From NCBI GenBank assembly GCA_003166055.1, contig PMWR01000135.1, positions 1 through 5,941 on the forward strand: DNA of 5,941 bases, given 5' to 3'. The notes under the pieces are model-generated. The model was given only the letters and a program-made list of their open reading frames with translations. It had not been told where the DNA came from and searched no databases. A program made the position numbers and the translations under genes. This DNA comes from Acidobacteriaceae bacterium (GTDB lineage: Bacteria > Acidobacteriota > Terriglobia > Terriglobales > Acidobacteriaceae). Position 1 is the first letter of the stretch. Each line of letters starts with the position of its first letter. Of the stretch, positions 1 to 5,941 are shown piece after piece.

Positions 1-624
1 ATCCGGCGCCTGCGTCGGCGGCGCGGGCTGCGGCGCATACGAATTCGGCCCGCGCTGGTACAGCCCATACGGATCGCGCTGCGGCTCCGGCACCACCGGA
101 ACTTGAATGTCATCCATCATCCGCAGCGTCAGCGTCGTCTCCGACTTCAGTGTCGGTCTTGGTCCGCGCCGCGGCAGATTGATCAAATCGATCGGCCACA
201 ACACCGGAATCATCCACAGCACCGTGTCACGAACAGCATGGCCCTTGCCGAGAATGCGCCCCTGCGCATCGATCTTGTACCCCGGCACATCCACTACCTT
301 CGCGCTGATCGGAACCACTGTATCGCCCACGTACAGCCGGTCGAAGTCCAGTTCCATCCAGCCCTTGCCAACAAAGTGTCCCGGATCCTTGTACTCCGAG
401 AATTGCCCGCCCAGATAGCTTCCGTAAGGCAGCATAAAGTCGCCGCGCCGGAACTGCACCTTGCACAGCACCGGATCGCCAACAGCAGTTGTCTTCGATG
501 AGATCTTCCCGTCCCCGGTCGTGCACGATACCAGTGCCCCCGCCGGAATCAGCCGCGAGCTGGCGTCCGCAAACAGCGATGGCGTCAGCAGAAGTGAGAA
601 CACTACGAACATGACACGCTTCAT
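1..624 (-). CDS. Secreted/envelope protein of unknown function, partial at its C-terminus
   Basis: I do not recognise a named family. The frame is open from ATG at 624-622 to the window edge (208 codons), so the C-terminus is missing. The start is supported by a GGAGGG Shine-Dalgarno at 631-636, 6 nt upstream. Residues 1-21 form a Sec signal peptide: MKR, then a hydrophobic core, then an ADA|S cleavage site after residue 21, so the protein is exported. Residues 26-52 (IPAGA...SSKTTAVGDPV) resemble a motif I associate with acidobacterial envelope proteins; this is from memory and is not a family assignment. Residues 60-125 look beta-rich with many glycines. Residues 135-150 are hydrophobic (VLWMIPVLWPIDLINL) and are followed by a basic PRRGPRP; this could be a membrane-contacting segment. 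From about residue 175 the chain is rich in Pro, Gln and Tyr and probably disordered. It has only two cysteines (34 and 54). It lies downstream of metH but is separated by 295 nt with its own candidate promoter, so it is probably an independent unit. Confidence 0.85.
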   Translation of the reverse strand, partial: MKRVMFVVFSLLLTPSLFADASSRLIPAGALVSCTTGDGKISSKTTAVGDPVLCKVQFRRGDFMLPYGSYLGGQFSEYKDPGHFVGKGWMELDFDRLYVGDTVVPISAKVVDVPGYKIDAQGRILGKGHAVRDTVLWMIPVLWPIDLINLPRRGPRPTLKSETTLTLRMMDDIQVPVVPEPQRDPYGLYQRGPNSYAPQPAPPTQAPD

Positions 625-749
625 ACACTGCCCTCCAAGGCAAAGAATCCCTGTGCCTCTCGCCGGGATCGACTCCCGCAAGACGCAGTGAACGGAAAAT
701 CCCCAATTAGACACACGAACCCTCGGAGGATTCAAAAGTTTCGCGGTTT

Positions 750-779
750 CTTAAAAATGTTTTCTAAGCGGAGTGACAA
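750..779 (-). promoter_or_regulatory. Candidate sigma70-type promoter for the secreted protein gene at 1-624
   Basis: On the minus strand TTGTCA (779-774) matches five of six bases of the -35 consensus. After an 18-nt spacer comes TTTAAG (755-750), four of six for the -10. The element lies in an unusually A/T-rich patch of an otherwise GC-rich region. It would give a 5' leader of roughly 120 nt, containing a small CGGGA/TCCCG hairpin at 664-678. This is a consensus match by eye only; no experimental support is visible. Confidence 0.33.
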
Positions 780-838
780 AAAGAAAGCTGAACCGTCCGG
801 CGCAACGCGATCACGGGTTTATTTGTCCAACGGACGGT
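775..838 (-). terminator. Possible rho-independent terminator downstream of the metH operon
   Basis: A perfect 8-bp inverted repeat (ACCGTCCG at 838-831, CGGACGGT at 799-792 on the minus strand) encloses a loop of about 31 nt. A T-rich run follows on the minus strand (CTTTCTTTTTG at about 785-775), starting some 6 nt past the stem. The position, 80-145 nt after the metH stop, is right. The long loop and the gap before the T-run make it weaker than a canonical terminator. Confidence 0.4.
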
Positions 839-873
839 GCATACCACCGCCCCAACGCCGTGCCTGGCCTTGG

Positions 874-899
874 AAAAGAACCGTCGGCTTCCGTGCCGA
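874..899 (-). terminator. Weak hairpin plus T-run just after metH
   Basis: On the minus strand TCGGC (899-895), a 6-nt loop ACGGAA and GCCGA (888-884) form a short 5-bp stem. It is followed after 3 nt by TTCTTTT (880-874). It lies about 20 nt after the metH stop codon. The stem is short, so it could be an inefficient terminator acting in tandem with the hairpin at 775-838, or chance. Confidence 0.3.
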
Positions 900-919
900 T
901 CTTCCCCAGTGCGCGCCGC

Positions 920-3637
920 CTACGTCGCTGCCTCGTAATTCAGGTTCGGCCCCAGCCAGCGTTCCACCTCGGCCACGTTCATTCCCTTGCGCCGCGCATA
1001 GTCTTCCGCCTGGTCGCGGCCGATCTTTCCCAAACTGAAGTACCGGCTCGCCGGATGCGCAAGGTAGAATCCGCTCACGCTCGACCCCGGCCACATCGCA
1101 AACGATTCTGTCAGCTCAATTCCCGCACTCTTCTTCACATCGAGCAGCTTCCACAACGTGCCCTTCTCTGTGTGATCGGGGCAAGCCGGATACCCCGGCG
1201 CCGGCCGTATCCCACGATACTTCTCGTGAATCAGCTCATCGCTGCTTAGCTTCTCGTCGCGACCATAGCCCCAATCCTCGCGCGCGCGTTTATGCAGGCA
1301 CTCCGCAAACGCCTCGGCGAGCCGGTCGGCAAGCGCCTCCGCCATGATCGCGTTGTAATCGTCGTGTGCCGCTCTGAACTGATCGCACAATTCCTTCAAC
1401 CCAAACCCACTCGTCACCGCAAACGCTCCGATGGAATCTCGCAGCCCCGTCTCCTTCGGCGCAACAAAATCCGCCAGGCAGCGGCACGGCTCATTCCCTT
1501 CGCGGTCCGATTGCTGCCGCAGAAAATGAACCCGCGTGAGCACCTTCGCGCGGCTCTCATCTGTGTACAACTCCACGTCGTCGCCCGTCGCGTTCGCCGC
1601 AAAAAATCCGTAGACGCCGCGCGCTCTCAGCAGTTTTTCCTTCACAATCCGGTCCAGCAGTGCATTTCCTTCTGCAAAAATCTGCCGCGCCTGTTCGCCC
1701 TGCTTCTCATCCTCAAGAATCCGCGGATAAACCCCCTTCAGCTCCCACGTGTGAAAGAACGGGCTCCAATCGATGAATTCTCTCAGCGTCGCCAGCGGAA
1801 AATCCTCCAGCACGCGCACGCCTGTGAAGGCCGGCCTCGCCAGATCCTCTGCACGCCATTCAATTGGCGTCCGCCTCGCACGCGCGATCTCCAGCGGAAC
1901 CACCGCCCGCCGCGGTGCCGCATGTGCCTTGCGCAGCGCGTCATATTCCGCGCGATGCTTCGCCACAAACTCTGGCTTGCCCTCTTCGCTCAGCAGGCTC
2001 GTCGTCACTGGCACAGCCCGGCTCGCGTCGAGCACATGCACCACCGGCTCGCTGTAGTGCGGAGCGATCTTCACCGCCGTATGCGCGCGGCTTGTCGTCG
2101 CTCCGCCAATCAGCAGCGGCAGCTTCATTCCCTGCCGCTCCATCTCCCGCGCCACATGCACCATTTCGTCGAGCGATGGCGTAATCAGCCCGCTCAGCCC
2201 GACGATGTCTGCCTTCACCTCTCGCGCCCGCTCAAGAATCTTCTCCGCGGGAACCATCACGCCCATATCAATCACTTCGTAGTTGTTGCAAGCCAGCACC
2301 ACGCCCACAATATTCTTCCCAATGTCATGAACGTCTCCCTTCACGGTCGCCAGCACAATCTTTCCCTGCACCCTCACCGCCTTGCCCGCCGCGGCCATCT
2401 GCGCCTTCTCCGCCTCCATAAACGGCGTCAGATACGCCACTGCCTTCTTCATCACCCGCGCCGACTTCACCACCTGTGGCAGAAACATCTTTCCCGCGCC
2501 AAACAAATCTCCCACCACACCCATGCCGTCCATCAGCGGACCTTCAATCACCGCCAGCGGCCGTCCCAGCTTCACGCGCGCCTCTTCCGTATCCACCTCG
2601 ACGTACGCATCGATCCCCTTCACCAGCGCGTGGCTCAGCCGTGCCTCCACCGTCCCGTTGCGCCACTCCTCAACCTTCCTCTCGCTTTCCTCGCCCGCGT
2701 CCGCTCCCGCCGCCTTCAGCTTCTCGCCGAACTCCACCAGCCGTTCGGTCGCATCCGGCCGCCGGTTCAGCAACACGTCCTCCACCAGTTCCTTAAGCCC
2801 CGGCTCAATCTCCTCGTAAACCTCCAGCATGCCCGCGTTCACAATGCCCATATCCATGCCCGCGGCAATCGCGTGATACAAAAAGGCCGCATGCATCGCC
2901 TCGCGCACCTTGTTGTTCCCGCGAAAACTGAACGATACGTTCGACACGCCGCCGCTCACCTTCGCGTGAGGCAAATTCTCCTTGATCCATCGCGTCGCTC
3001 GGATAAAGTCCATCCCGTAGTTGTTGTGCTCCTCCATCCCCGTCGCCACGGTCAGGATGTTGGGATCGAAGATGATGTCTTCCGGCGGAAAGCCGACCTC
3101 GTCAACGAGGATTCGATAAGCCCGTTCGCAGATGCGAATCTTCTCTTCGTAGGTCGCGGCCTGACCCTTTTCGTCGAAGGCCATCACGACCACCGCCGCG
3201 CCATACTTGAGCACATGCGCGGCGTGGCGGCGAAATGCTTCTTCGCCAACTTTCAGCGAAATCGAGTTCACAATGCCCTTGCCCTGCAGGCACTTGAGCC
3301 CGGCCTCAATCACTTCCCACTTCGACGAGTCCACCATGAAGGGGGCTTTGGCCACTTCAGGCTCGCTGGCCAGCAACTGCAGGAAGCGCGACATCGCCGC
3401 GACGCCGTCGATCATGCCCTCGTCCATGCAGATGTCGATGACGTTGGCGCCATTCTCCACCTGCTGCCGGGCCACGCTGACCGCTTCTTCGAATTTGCCT
3501 TCCTTCACCAGCCTGGCGAACTTCGGCGAACCCGCGACATTGGTCCGCTCGCCGATCATGATGAAGACGCCGGGCTGCTGGGTAAAAGGCTGCGATCCAG
3601 AGAGGCGAAGAGGCTTGAATGAGAGTATCTCGCTCAC
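920..3637 (-). CDS. metH: Cobalamin-dependent methionine synthase, folate/cobalamin/reactivation subunit (split MetH, large part)
   Basis: This 905-aa protein equals E. coli MetH without its N-terminal homocysteine module. It acts in the cytoplasm, moving a methyl group from methyltetrahydrofolate to cob(I)alamin for delivery to homocysteine. Residues 25-290 are the pterin-binding domain (GERTNVAGS at 29-37, [13 protein letters not shown] at 228-240). Residues 320-415 are the helical cap. Residues 425-560 are the cobalamin Rossmann domain, with the base-off ligand His437 in [18 protein letters not shown] at 482-492 and GGATTS at 511-516. Residues 600-905 are the reactivation domain, with the AdoMet-binding [10 protein letters not shown] at 811-820. 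The start is GTG (3637-3635), chosen because it overlaps the upstream stop as GTGA and follows a strong GGAGGAGG. The C-terminus is complete ([12 protein letters not shown], as in E. coli). One oddity is Cys70, in a DICMDEG motif where E. coli has DINMDEG. Confidence 0.97.
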   Translation of the reverse strand: MSEILSFKPLRLSGSQPFTQQPGVFIMIGERTNVAGSPKFARLVKEGKFEEAVSVARQQVENGANVIDICMDEGMIDGVAAMSRFLQLLASEPEVAKAPFMVDSSKWEVIEAGLKCLQGKGIVNSISLKVGEEAFRRHAAHVLKYGAAVVVMAFDEKGQAATYEEKIRICERAYRILVDEVGFPPEDIIFDPNILTVATGMEEHNNYGMDFIRATRWIKENLPHAKVSGGVSNVSFSFRGNNKVREAMHAAFLYHAIAAGMDMGIVNAGMLEVYEEIEPGLKELVEDVLLNRRPDATERLVEFGEKLKAAGADAGEESERKVEEWRNGTVEARLSHALVKGIDAYVEVDTEEARVKLGRPLAVIEGPLMDGMGVVGDLFGAGKMFLPQVVKSARVMKKAVAYLTPFMEAEKAQMAAAGKAVRVQGKIVLATVKGDVHDIGKNIVGVVLACNNYEVIDMGVMVPAEKILERAREVKADIVGLSGLITPSLDEMVHVAREMERQGMKLPLLIGGATTSRAHTAVKIAPHYSEPVVHVLDASRAVPVTTSLLSEEGKPEFVAKHRAEYDALRKAHAAPRRAVVPLEIARARRTPIEWRAEDLARPAFTGVRVLEDFPLATLREFIDWSPFFHTWELKGVYPRILEDEKQGEQARQIFAEGNALLDRIVKEKLLRARGVYGFFAANATGDDVELYTDESRAKVLTRVHFLRQQSDREGNEPCRCLADFVAPKETGLRDSIGAFAVTSGFGLKELCDQFRAAHDDYNAIMAEALADRLAEAFAECLHKRAREDWGYGRDEKLSSDELIHEKYRGIRPAPGYPACPDHTEKGTLWKLLDVKKSAGIELTESFAMWPGSSVSGFYLAHPASRYFSLGKIGRDQAEDYARRKGMNVAEVERWLGPNLNYEAAT

Positions 3638-4758
3638 GCCGCCTCCTCCATTCGCACAAGTTTGCGCGGCAGCCTGCCCTCAAGGGCCTTCGCGATCGCC
3701 GCGATATGCTCGGGCGTATTGCCGCAACAGCCGCCGGCGATATTGATCAAGCCGCCACGTGCAAAATCGCCCAGATAGCGCGCCATGTCCGCCGGTCCCA
3801 GATCGAAGCCGGTCTCCGAAAGCGGATTGGGCAACCCTGCATTCGGGTAACACGAGATAGCCACATCCGCTTTTTCTGAGAGCTCCGAAAGAAATGGATA
3901 CATGAGGTCGGGACCGAGAGAGCAATTCAGGCCCACCGACAGCGGCTTCACGTGCTTCACAGCATTCCAGAATGCCTCAGTTGTCTGCGCGGAGATCAGT
4001 GTTTCGCCACCTCGGCCGACGGCCGCCGAGATCATCACGGGTAACTCCTTGTTCTTTTGAGCAAGGCCGTCCTCATCGAAGACCTCGCGGATGGCGACCA
4101 GCGCCGCCTTGGCGTTGAGAGAATCGAAGATGGTCTCTACCAGCAGCACGTCCACGCCTCCGGCGATGAGCGCACGCACCTCGTGCGCATACGCTGCCTT
4201 GACCTGGTCGAATGTCACCACGCGAAACCCCGCATCATCGGCATCGGGCGAGTTGGAGAGAGACACGGTCAATGGACCGATCGCCCCGGCCACAAACCGT
4301 TGGCGGCCCGTCTCATTGGCAACGCGATCGGCCCACTCCCGGCACTGCCGCGCCGATTGCTCATTGATCTCCCACGCCAGATCGTTGAGGAACTTGTCTT
4401 CAATGACCTTTTGATAGAATGCGGGGTCCTTGCGGCCGCCGTGCTCGCGCGGGTCTTCGACGAAGAATTCGCTCTGTGTAATGCTGGTGGCGCCAAAAGT
4501 GTTGGTCTCGATAATGTCCGCCCCGGCCTCGAGGAACCGCCGATGGATGTCGCAGATCATCTGCGGCTGCGTGAGGGAAAACAGATCGCCGTTGTTGAGC
4601 AGATCCTTGGTCGAGTTTTTGAAGCGGTCGCCGCGAATGTCGGCTTCCTTCATGCCGTAGGTGCGGATGGTGGTGCCCATCGCTCCATCGATGATGGCGA
4701 TTCGACTTTCGAGAATTCTTTCAAGAGGGTGTTTATGAAGTTTGGTCATATTTACCAT
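3634..4758 (-). CDS. metH: Homocysteine S-methyltransferase subunit of split methionine synthase (MetH N-terminal module)
   Basis: This 374-aa protein matches the N-terminal (betaine-homocysteine methyltransferase-type, zinc TIM-barrel) module of MetH. It binds homocysteine as the zinc thiolate and receives the methyl group from methylcobalamin on the partner subunit. IDGAMGT at 23-29, [16 protein letters not shown] at 77-92 and [13 protein letters not shown] at 207-219 are typical. The three zinc ligands are present: Cys279 in GLNCSLGP, and Cys344 and Cys345 in [10 protein letters not shown]. Compared with E. coli MetH it has a charged insertion of about 23 residues near 100-122. The stop (TGA) overlaps the next gene by 4 nt. 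The start is uncertain: ATG at 4758 (MVNMTK) or ATG at 4749 (Met4); neither has a clear Shine-Dalgarno. The gene begins an operon, since a strong terminator lies upstream. The two halves are probably one split metH, so I use the same symbol for both. Confidence 0.95.
   Translation of the reverse strand: MVNMTKLHKHPLERILESRIAIIDGAMGTTIRTYGMKEADIRGDRFKNSTKDLLNNGDLFSLTQPQMICDIHRRFLEAGADIIETNTFGATSITQSEFFVEDPREHGGRKDPAFYQKVIEDKFLNDLAWEINEQSARQCREWADRVANETGRQRFVAGAIGPLTVSLSNSPDADDAGFRVVTFDQVKAAYAHEVRALIAGGVDVLLVETIFDSLNAKAALVAIREVFDEDGLAQKNKELPVMISAAVGRGGETLISAQTTEAFWNAVKHVKPLSVGLNCSLGPDLMYPFLSELSEKADVAISCYPNAGLPNPLSETGFDLGPADMARYLGDFARGGLINIAGGCCGNTPEHIAAIAKALEGRLPRKLVRMEEAA
3642..3649 (-). promoter_or_regulatory. 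Shine-Dalgarno GGAGGAGG that fixes the GTG start of the large metH subunit
   Basis: GGAGGAGG lies inside the last codons of the upstream gene (its Glu-Glu codons) and ends 4 nt before the GTG at 3637-3635. With the 4-nt GTGA stop/start overlap it points to translational coupling, which would favour equal amounts of the two methionine synthase halves. It also argues that the gene split is real rather than a sequencing frameshift. Confidence 0.8.
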
Positions 4759-4936
4759 GTGATTTCAAGAGGTTCGACGCATCGTTTGTGGGCATCTACC
4801 GTAGTTCTTGTTTCAAACCTGAACCGAAGGGACCATTCGTTCGGAGATAACAGCCATCTCTCTAGCATATACGGAGGACAAATCCGATGCTCTCCGCTCG
4901 CGCTGCGAGGAATCAACTTGAAAAGCGTCTCTCGCT
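4759..4936 (-). other. Leader/promoter region of the metH operon, no recognised riboswitch
   Basis: This 178-nt gap between the upstream terminator and the metH start must hold the operon promoter and 5' leader. I find no convincing -35/-10 pair. Two small structures are visible on the minus strand: CTCGC-AGC-GCGAG (4897-4909), and an imperfect inverted repeat pairing GAACGAA (4842-4836) with TTCGGTTC (4828-4821). I looked for the conserved boxes of SAM-I, SAM-II, SAH and cobalamin riboswitches, which often precede metH, and saw none. No coding frame with a ribosome site is evident. Confidence 0.4.
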
Positions 4937-4978
4937 GAAAAAGAAGGAGATCCGGATCAGTGAGCGAACCGGATCTCC
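4937..4978 (-). terminator. Strong rho-independent terminator after the small Cys-rich gene
   Basis: On the minus strand GGAGATCCGG (4978-4969) and CCGGATCTCC (4955-4946) form a perfect 10-bp stem with a 13-nt loop. It is followed immediately by TTCTTTTTC (4945-4937). It begins 28 nt past the stop of the 54-aa gene and lies upstream of metH. It therefore separates the two transcription units. There is no T-run on the other strand, so it acts in one direction. Confidence 0.92.
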
Positions 4979-5005
4979 CTGGTTATGGACTGTTACTTTG
5001 TCCGA

Positions 5006-5170
5006 TTACTTGCCTTGGCAGCAGCTGCTGCACGAGCTGTCAGTGCAGCACTTTGCGCAGCCATCCGGGCAGCAACTTCCGCTGCAGGCGGCTTTCAGGG
5101 TTGCGGTCTGGCCAAATGCCACGACTGAGAAAACGAGCATCAACGAAAGAAAAGCGATTGTGCGTTTCAT
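5006..5170 (-). CDS. Small exported cysteine-rich protein (54 aa), possibly metal-binding
   Basis: No named family is recognised. ATG at 5170-5168 is preceded by an excellent AAGGAG (5182-5177) with a 6-nt spacer, and the frame ends in TAA at 5008-5006. Residues 1-21 look like a signal peptide: MKRT, then the hydrophobic stretch IAFLSLMLVFSVVAF, then GQTA, with cleavage likely near residues 20-23. The mature part of about 30 residues holds nine cysteines at 29, 33, 34, 38, 41, 42, 47, 50 and 51, a pattern C-x3-CC-x3-C-x2-CC-x4-C-x2-CC. Three CC pairs and an odd cysteine count suggest soft-metal binding (copper, zinc or similar) or multiple disulfides, rather than an enzyme. It lies 98 nt after the 133-aa Cys/Met-rich gene and just before a strong terminator, so it probably ends a two-gene unit. 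A weak promoter of its own (TTGGGC at 5217-5212, 15 nt, TATTTC at 5196-5191) is possible. The coding call rests on the ribosome site, signal peptide and terminator; the function is inference. Confidence 0.82.
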   Translation of the reverse strand: MKRTIAFLSLMLVFSVVAFGQTATLKAACSGSCCPDGCAKCCTDSSCSSCCQGK

Positions 5171-5268
5171 GGATATCTCCTTAGACGTTAGAAATACAAT
5201 TCACAAACCATGCCCAAGGTGAGGTAAACCCTTGCGGCAGCTTCGTTTGCGTACACGTCAGGAGCGTT

Positions 5269-5670
5269 TTAAATCCGGAAGACCCGGAACAGAATGTATC
5301 GGGGTGGGGCGGCAGCGACGATTGCATCGGGAGGCGTAGCTGCAAAGGACCTCTGCAGTGCAGGGGCAATTTGCGGCACGATCAGGACAAGCTGTGTCCT
5401 TGCAGCCTTGGGCTTTGCGCCGGATGCCAATTGGGCCACAACCTGCGGCAAACCCCGCTGGCAGCAATCCTGGAAGCAACCTGTGCCCGCAATCTGTAGA
5501 GGCATTTGGCAGTCCATGCCCATCTGGCTCATGGCGGTCATGTCGCAGCCTGGAACGCAGGGCATGCTTGTGGGCGCTTCCATGGTGCAACTCAGGCCAG
5601 CGAGGGCCGGCTGCGCTGCAAGGAGCGCGACGGAAAGGACTGCGACGATTTGGAGAATCCTCTTCATCAT
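5269..5670 (-). CDS. Exported Cys/Met-rich protein (133 aa) of unknown function
   Basis: I do not recognise a family. Residues 1-24 are a clear Sec signal peptide (MMKRI, hydrophobic core, PALA|G). The next 45 residues contain seven cysteines (28, 38, 42, 54, 65, 69, 70) and seven methionines (30, 36, 44, 47, 50, 52, 56), including MSQMGMDCQM and CFQDCCQ. Such Met/Cys clusters occur in periplasmic copper-binding proteins, but no specific homologue is claimed. Residues 75-122 are Ala/Pro-rich with low complexity, and the chain ends in a hydrophobic, basic PRYILFRVFRI. The start is ambiguous: ATG at 5670 or the adjacent ATG at 5667. Only a weak GAAAG precedes them, so Met2 (MKRI) is equally possible. 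An overlapping longer frame on the same strand (5258-5722) was rejected because it lacks a signal peptide and has no family features. A weak promoter (TTGCGT at 5757-5752, 17 nt, GATTCT at 5734-5729) lies upstream. Confidence 0.8.
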   Translation of the reverse strand: MMKRILQIVAVLSVALLAAQPALAGLSCTMEAPTSMPCVPGCDMTAMSQMGMDCQMPLQIAGTGCFQDCCQRGLPQVVAQLASGAKPKAARTQLVLIVPQIAPALQRSFAATPPDAIVAAAPPRYILFRVFRI

Positions 5671-5675
5671 CTTTC

Positions 5676-5709
5676 AAAAAGATTACCACTTCCCGGTGAA
5701 GCCGAAGTG
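5676..5709 (-). terminator. Possible terminator after nuoI
   Basis: On the minus strand CACTTC (5709-5704) and GAAGTG (5692-5687) form a 6-bp stem over an 11-nt loop. A run of five T (5680-5676) follows after 6 nt. It sits 70 nt past the nuoI stop. The T-run ends only 5 nt before the next start codon, so it could instead be a leader structure of that gene. Confidence 0.35.
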
Positions 5710-5779
5710 TGCGACAGGTCACAGAGAAAGAATCTGAACGACGCTGTTTTGACGCAACCGCGAGGAGAACGTTCCAGCC

Positions 5780-5941
5780 CTACTTTGCGGCTGTCAAAGC
5801 GCTCACCGGCACCAGCATGTCTTCCTTGCGCATAACCAGGTTGGTGGCGTTGAGGGTGGCCAGTTCGAAGCCATGGCCGTGGGTGATTGCGTCGGTGGGG
5901 CAGGCTTCAACACAGTAACCGCAGAAGATGCAGCGGTTGTA
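5780..5941 (-). CDS. nuoI: NADH-quinone oxidoreductase subunit I (complex I 8Fe ferredoxin subunit), C-terminal 53 residues
   Basis: Only the C-terminal 53 residues are inside the window; the N-terminus lies beyond the right edge. The visible part opens with YNRCIFCGYCVEACPTDAI, a C-x2-C-x2-C-x3-CP 4Fe-4S motif in the form typical of the second cluster of NuoI. The tail GFELATLNATNLVMRKEDML matches the usual NuoI ending, where F-E-x8-LV-x2-KEDLL is common. NuoI sits in the peripheral arm of respiratory complex I and passes electrons through clusters N6a and N6b towards the quinone-proximal N2. The stop is TAG at 5782-5780. No nuoJ follows on this strand, which is unusual for a complete nuo operon. 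Another two-cluster ferredoxin-type subunit (for example of a membrane hydrogenase) is less likely given the tail. Confidence 0.88.
   Translation of the reverse strand, partial: YNRCIFCGYCVEACPTDAITHGHGFELATLNATNLVMRKEDMLVPVSALTAAK

Noticed and set aside
664..678. CGGGA-GTCGA-TCCCG on the minus strand, resembling a tRNA T-arm
   Set aside because: The loop is 5 nt rather than 7, the TTC of the T-loop is missing, and no anticodon or D-arm lies at the right distances. It is kept only as a small hairpin in the leader of the leftmost gene.
1292..3622. Long plus-strand open frame (776 codons) opposite metH
   Set aside because: It is antisense to a clearly identified MetH protein. Its translation is rich in His, Arg and Leu as expected from the complement of GC-rich codons, with no domain resemblance. 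It is a shadow of high third-position GC.
4897..4909. CTCGC-AGC-GCGAG hairpin near a GC-rich stretch, considered as part of an SAH riboswitch
   Set aside because: Only a fragmentary similarity to the conserved GAGGAGCGCTGC element is visible, in the wrong strand sense, and the second conserved box is absent.
4057..4938. Plus-strand open frame of 293 codons over the homocysteine module and leader
   Set aside because: It is opposite a well-supported gene, shows no family motifs, and ends inside the terminator region.
5018..5031. Perfect 14-nt palindrome GCAGCAGCTGCTGC
   Set aside because: It lies inside the 54-aa gene and is explained by the alternating Cys (TGC) and Ser (AGC) codons of its CSSCC segment; no reason to call an operator.
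5258..5722. Longer minus-strand frame of 154 codons overlapping the 133-aa exported protein
   Set aside because: It lies in another reading frame, has no signal peptide or ordered Cys/Met pattern, and its start lacks a ribosome site. The 5269-5670 frame explains the region better.

Overview
The window is GC-rich, gene-dense bacterial chromosome in which all five recognisable genes lie on the minus strand. Two are cut by the window edges. Codon content, a split cobalamin-dependent methionine synthase, short secreted Cys-rich proteins and a complex I NuoI tail together suggest an environmental bacterium, most likely an Acidobacteriota (Terriglobia-type) genome. That taxonomic guess is inference; no marker gene here proves it.

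Layout in order of transcription (right to left). The right edge holds the last 53 codons of a 4Fe-4S subunit of respiratory complex I (nuoI), followed by a possible terminator. Next come two small genes for exported, cysteine-rich proteins. One is 133 aa and Cys/Met-rich (5269-5670). The other is only 54 aa with nine cysteines (5006-5170) and is easily missed because of its size. A textbook rho-independent terminator (4937-4978) closes this pair. After a leader of about 180 nt with no recognisable riboswitch comes a two-gene methionine synthase operon. The homocysteine-binding module (3634-4758) is a separate protein whose stop overlaps by 4 nt (GTGA) the start of a 905-aa protein (920-3637) carrying the folate, cobalamin and reactivation modules. 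Together they contain every catalytic module of a full-length MetH. A 295-nt spacer follows, with two weak terminator-like hairpins and a candidate promoter. The leftmost gene encodes a secreted or envelope protein of unknown function and runs off the window.

How the genes work together: the two metH halves should form one enzyme that transfers a methyl group from methyltetrahydrofolate via cobalamin to homocysteine, and that is reactivated with S-adenosylmethionine. The two small exported proteins look like a metal- or thiol-handling pair, but no function can be proved from sequence. I see no mobile elements, CRISPR arrays, rRNA or tRNA genes. The least described part of the window is the small secreted Cys-rich pair; the rest is largely ordinary core metabolism with an interesting gene split.
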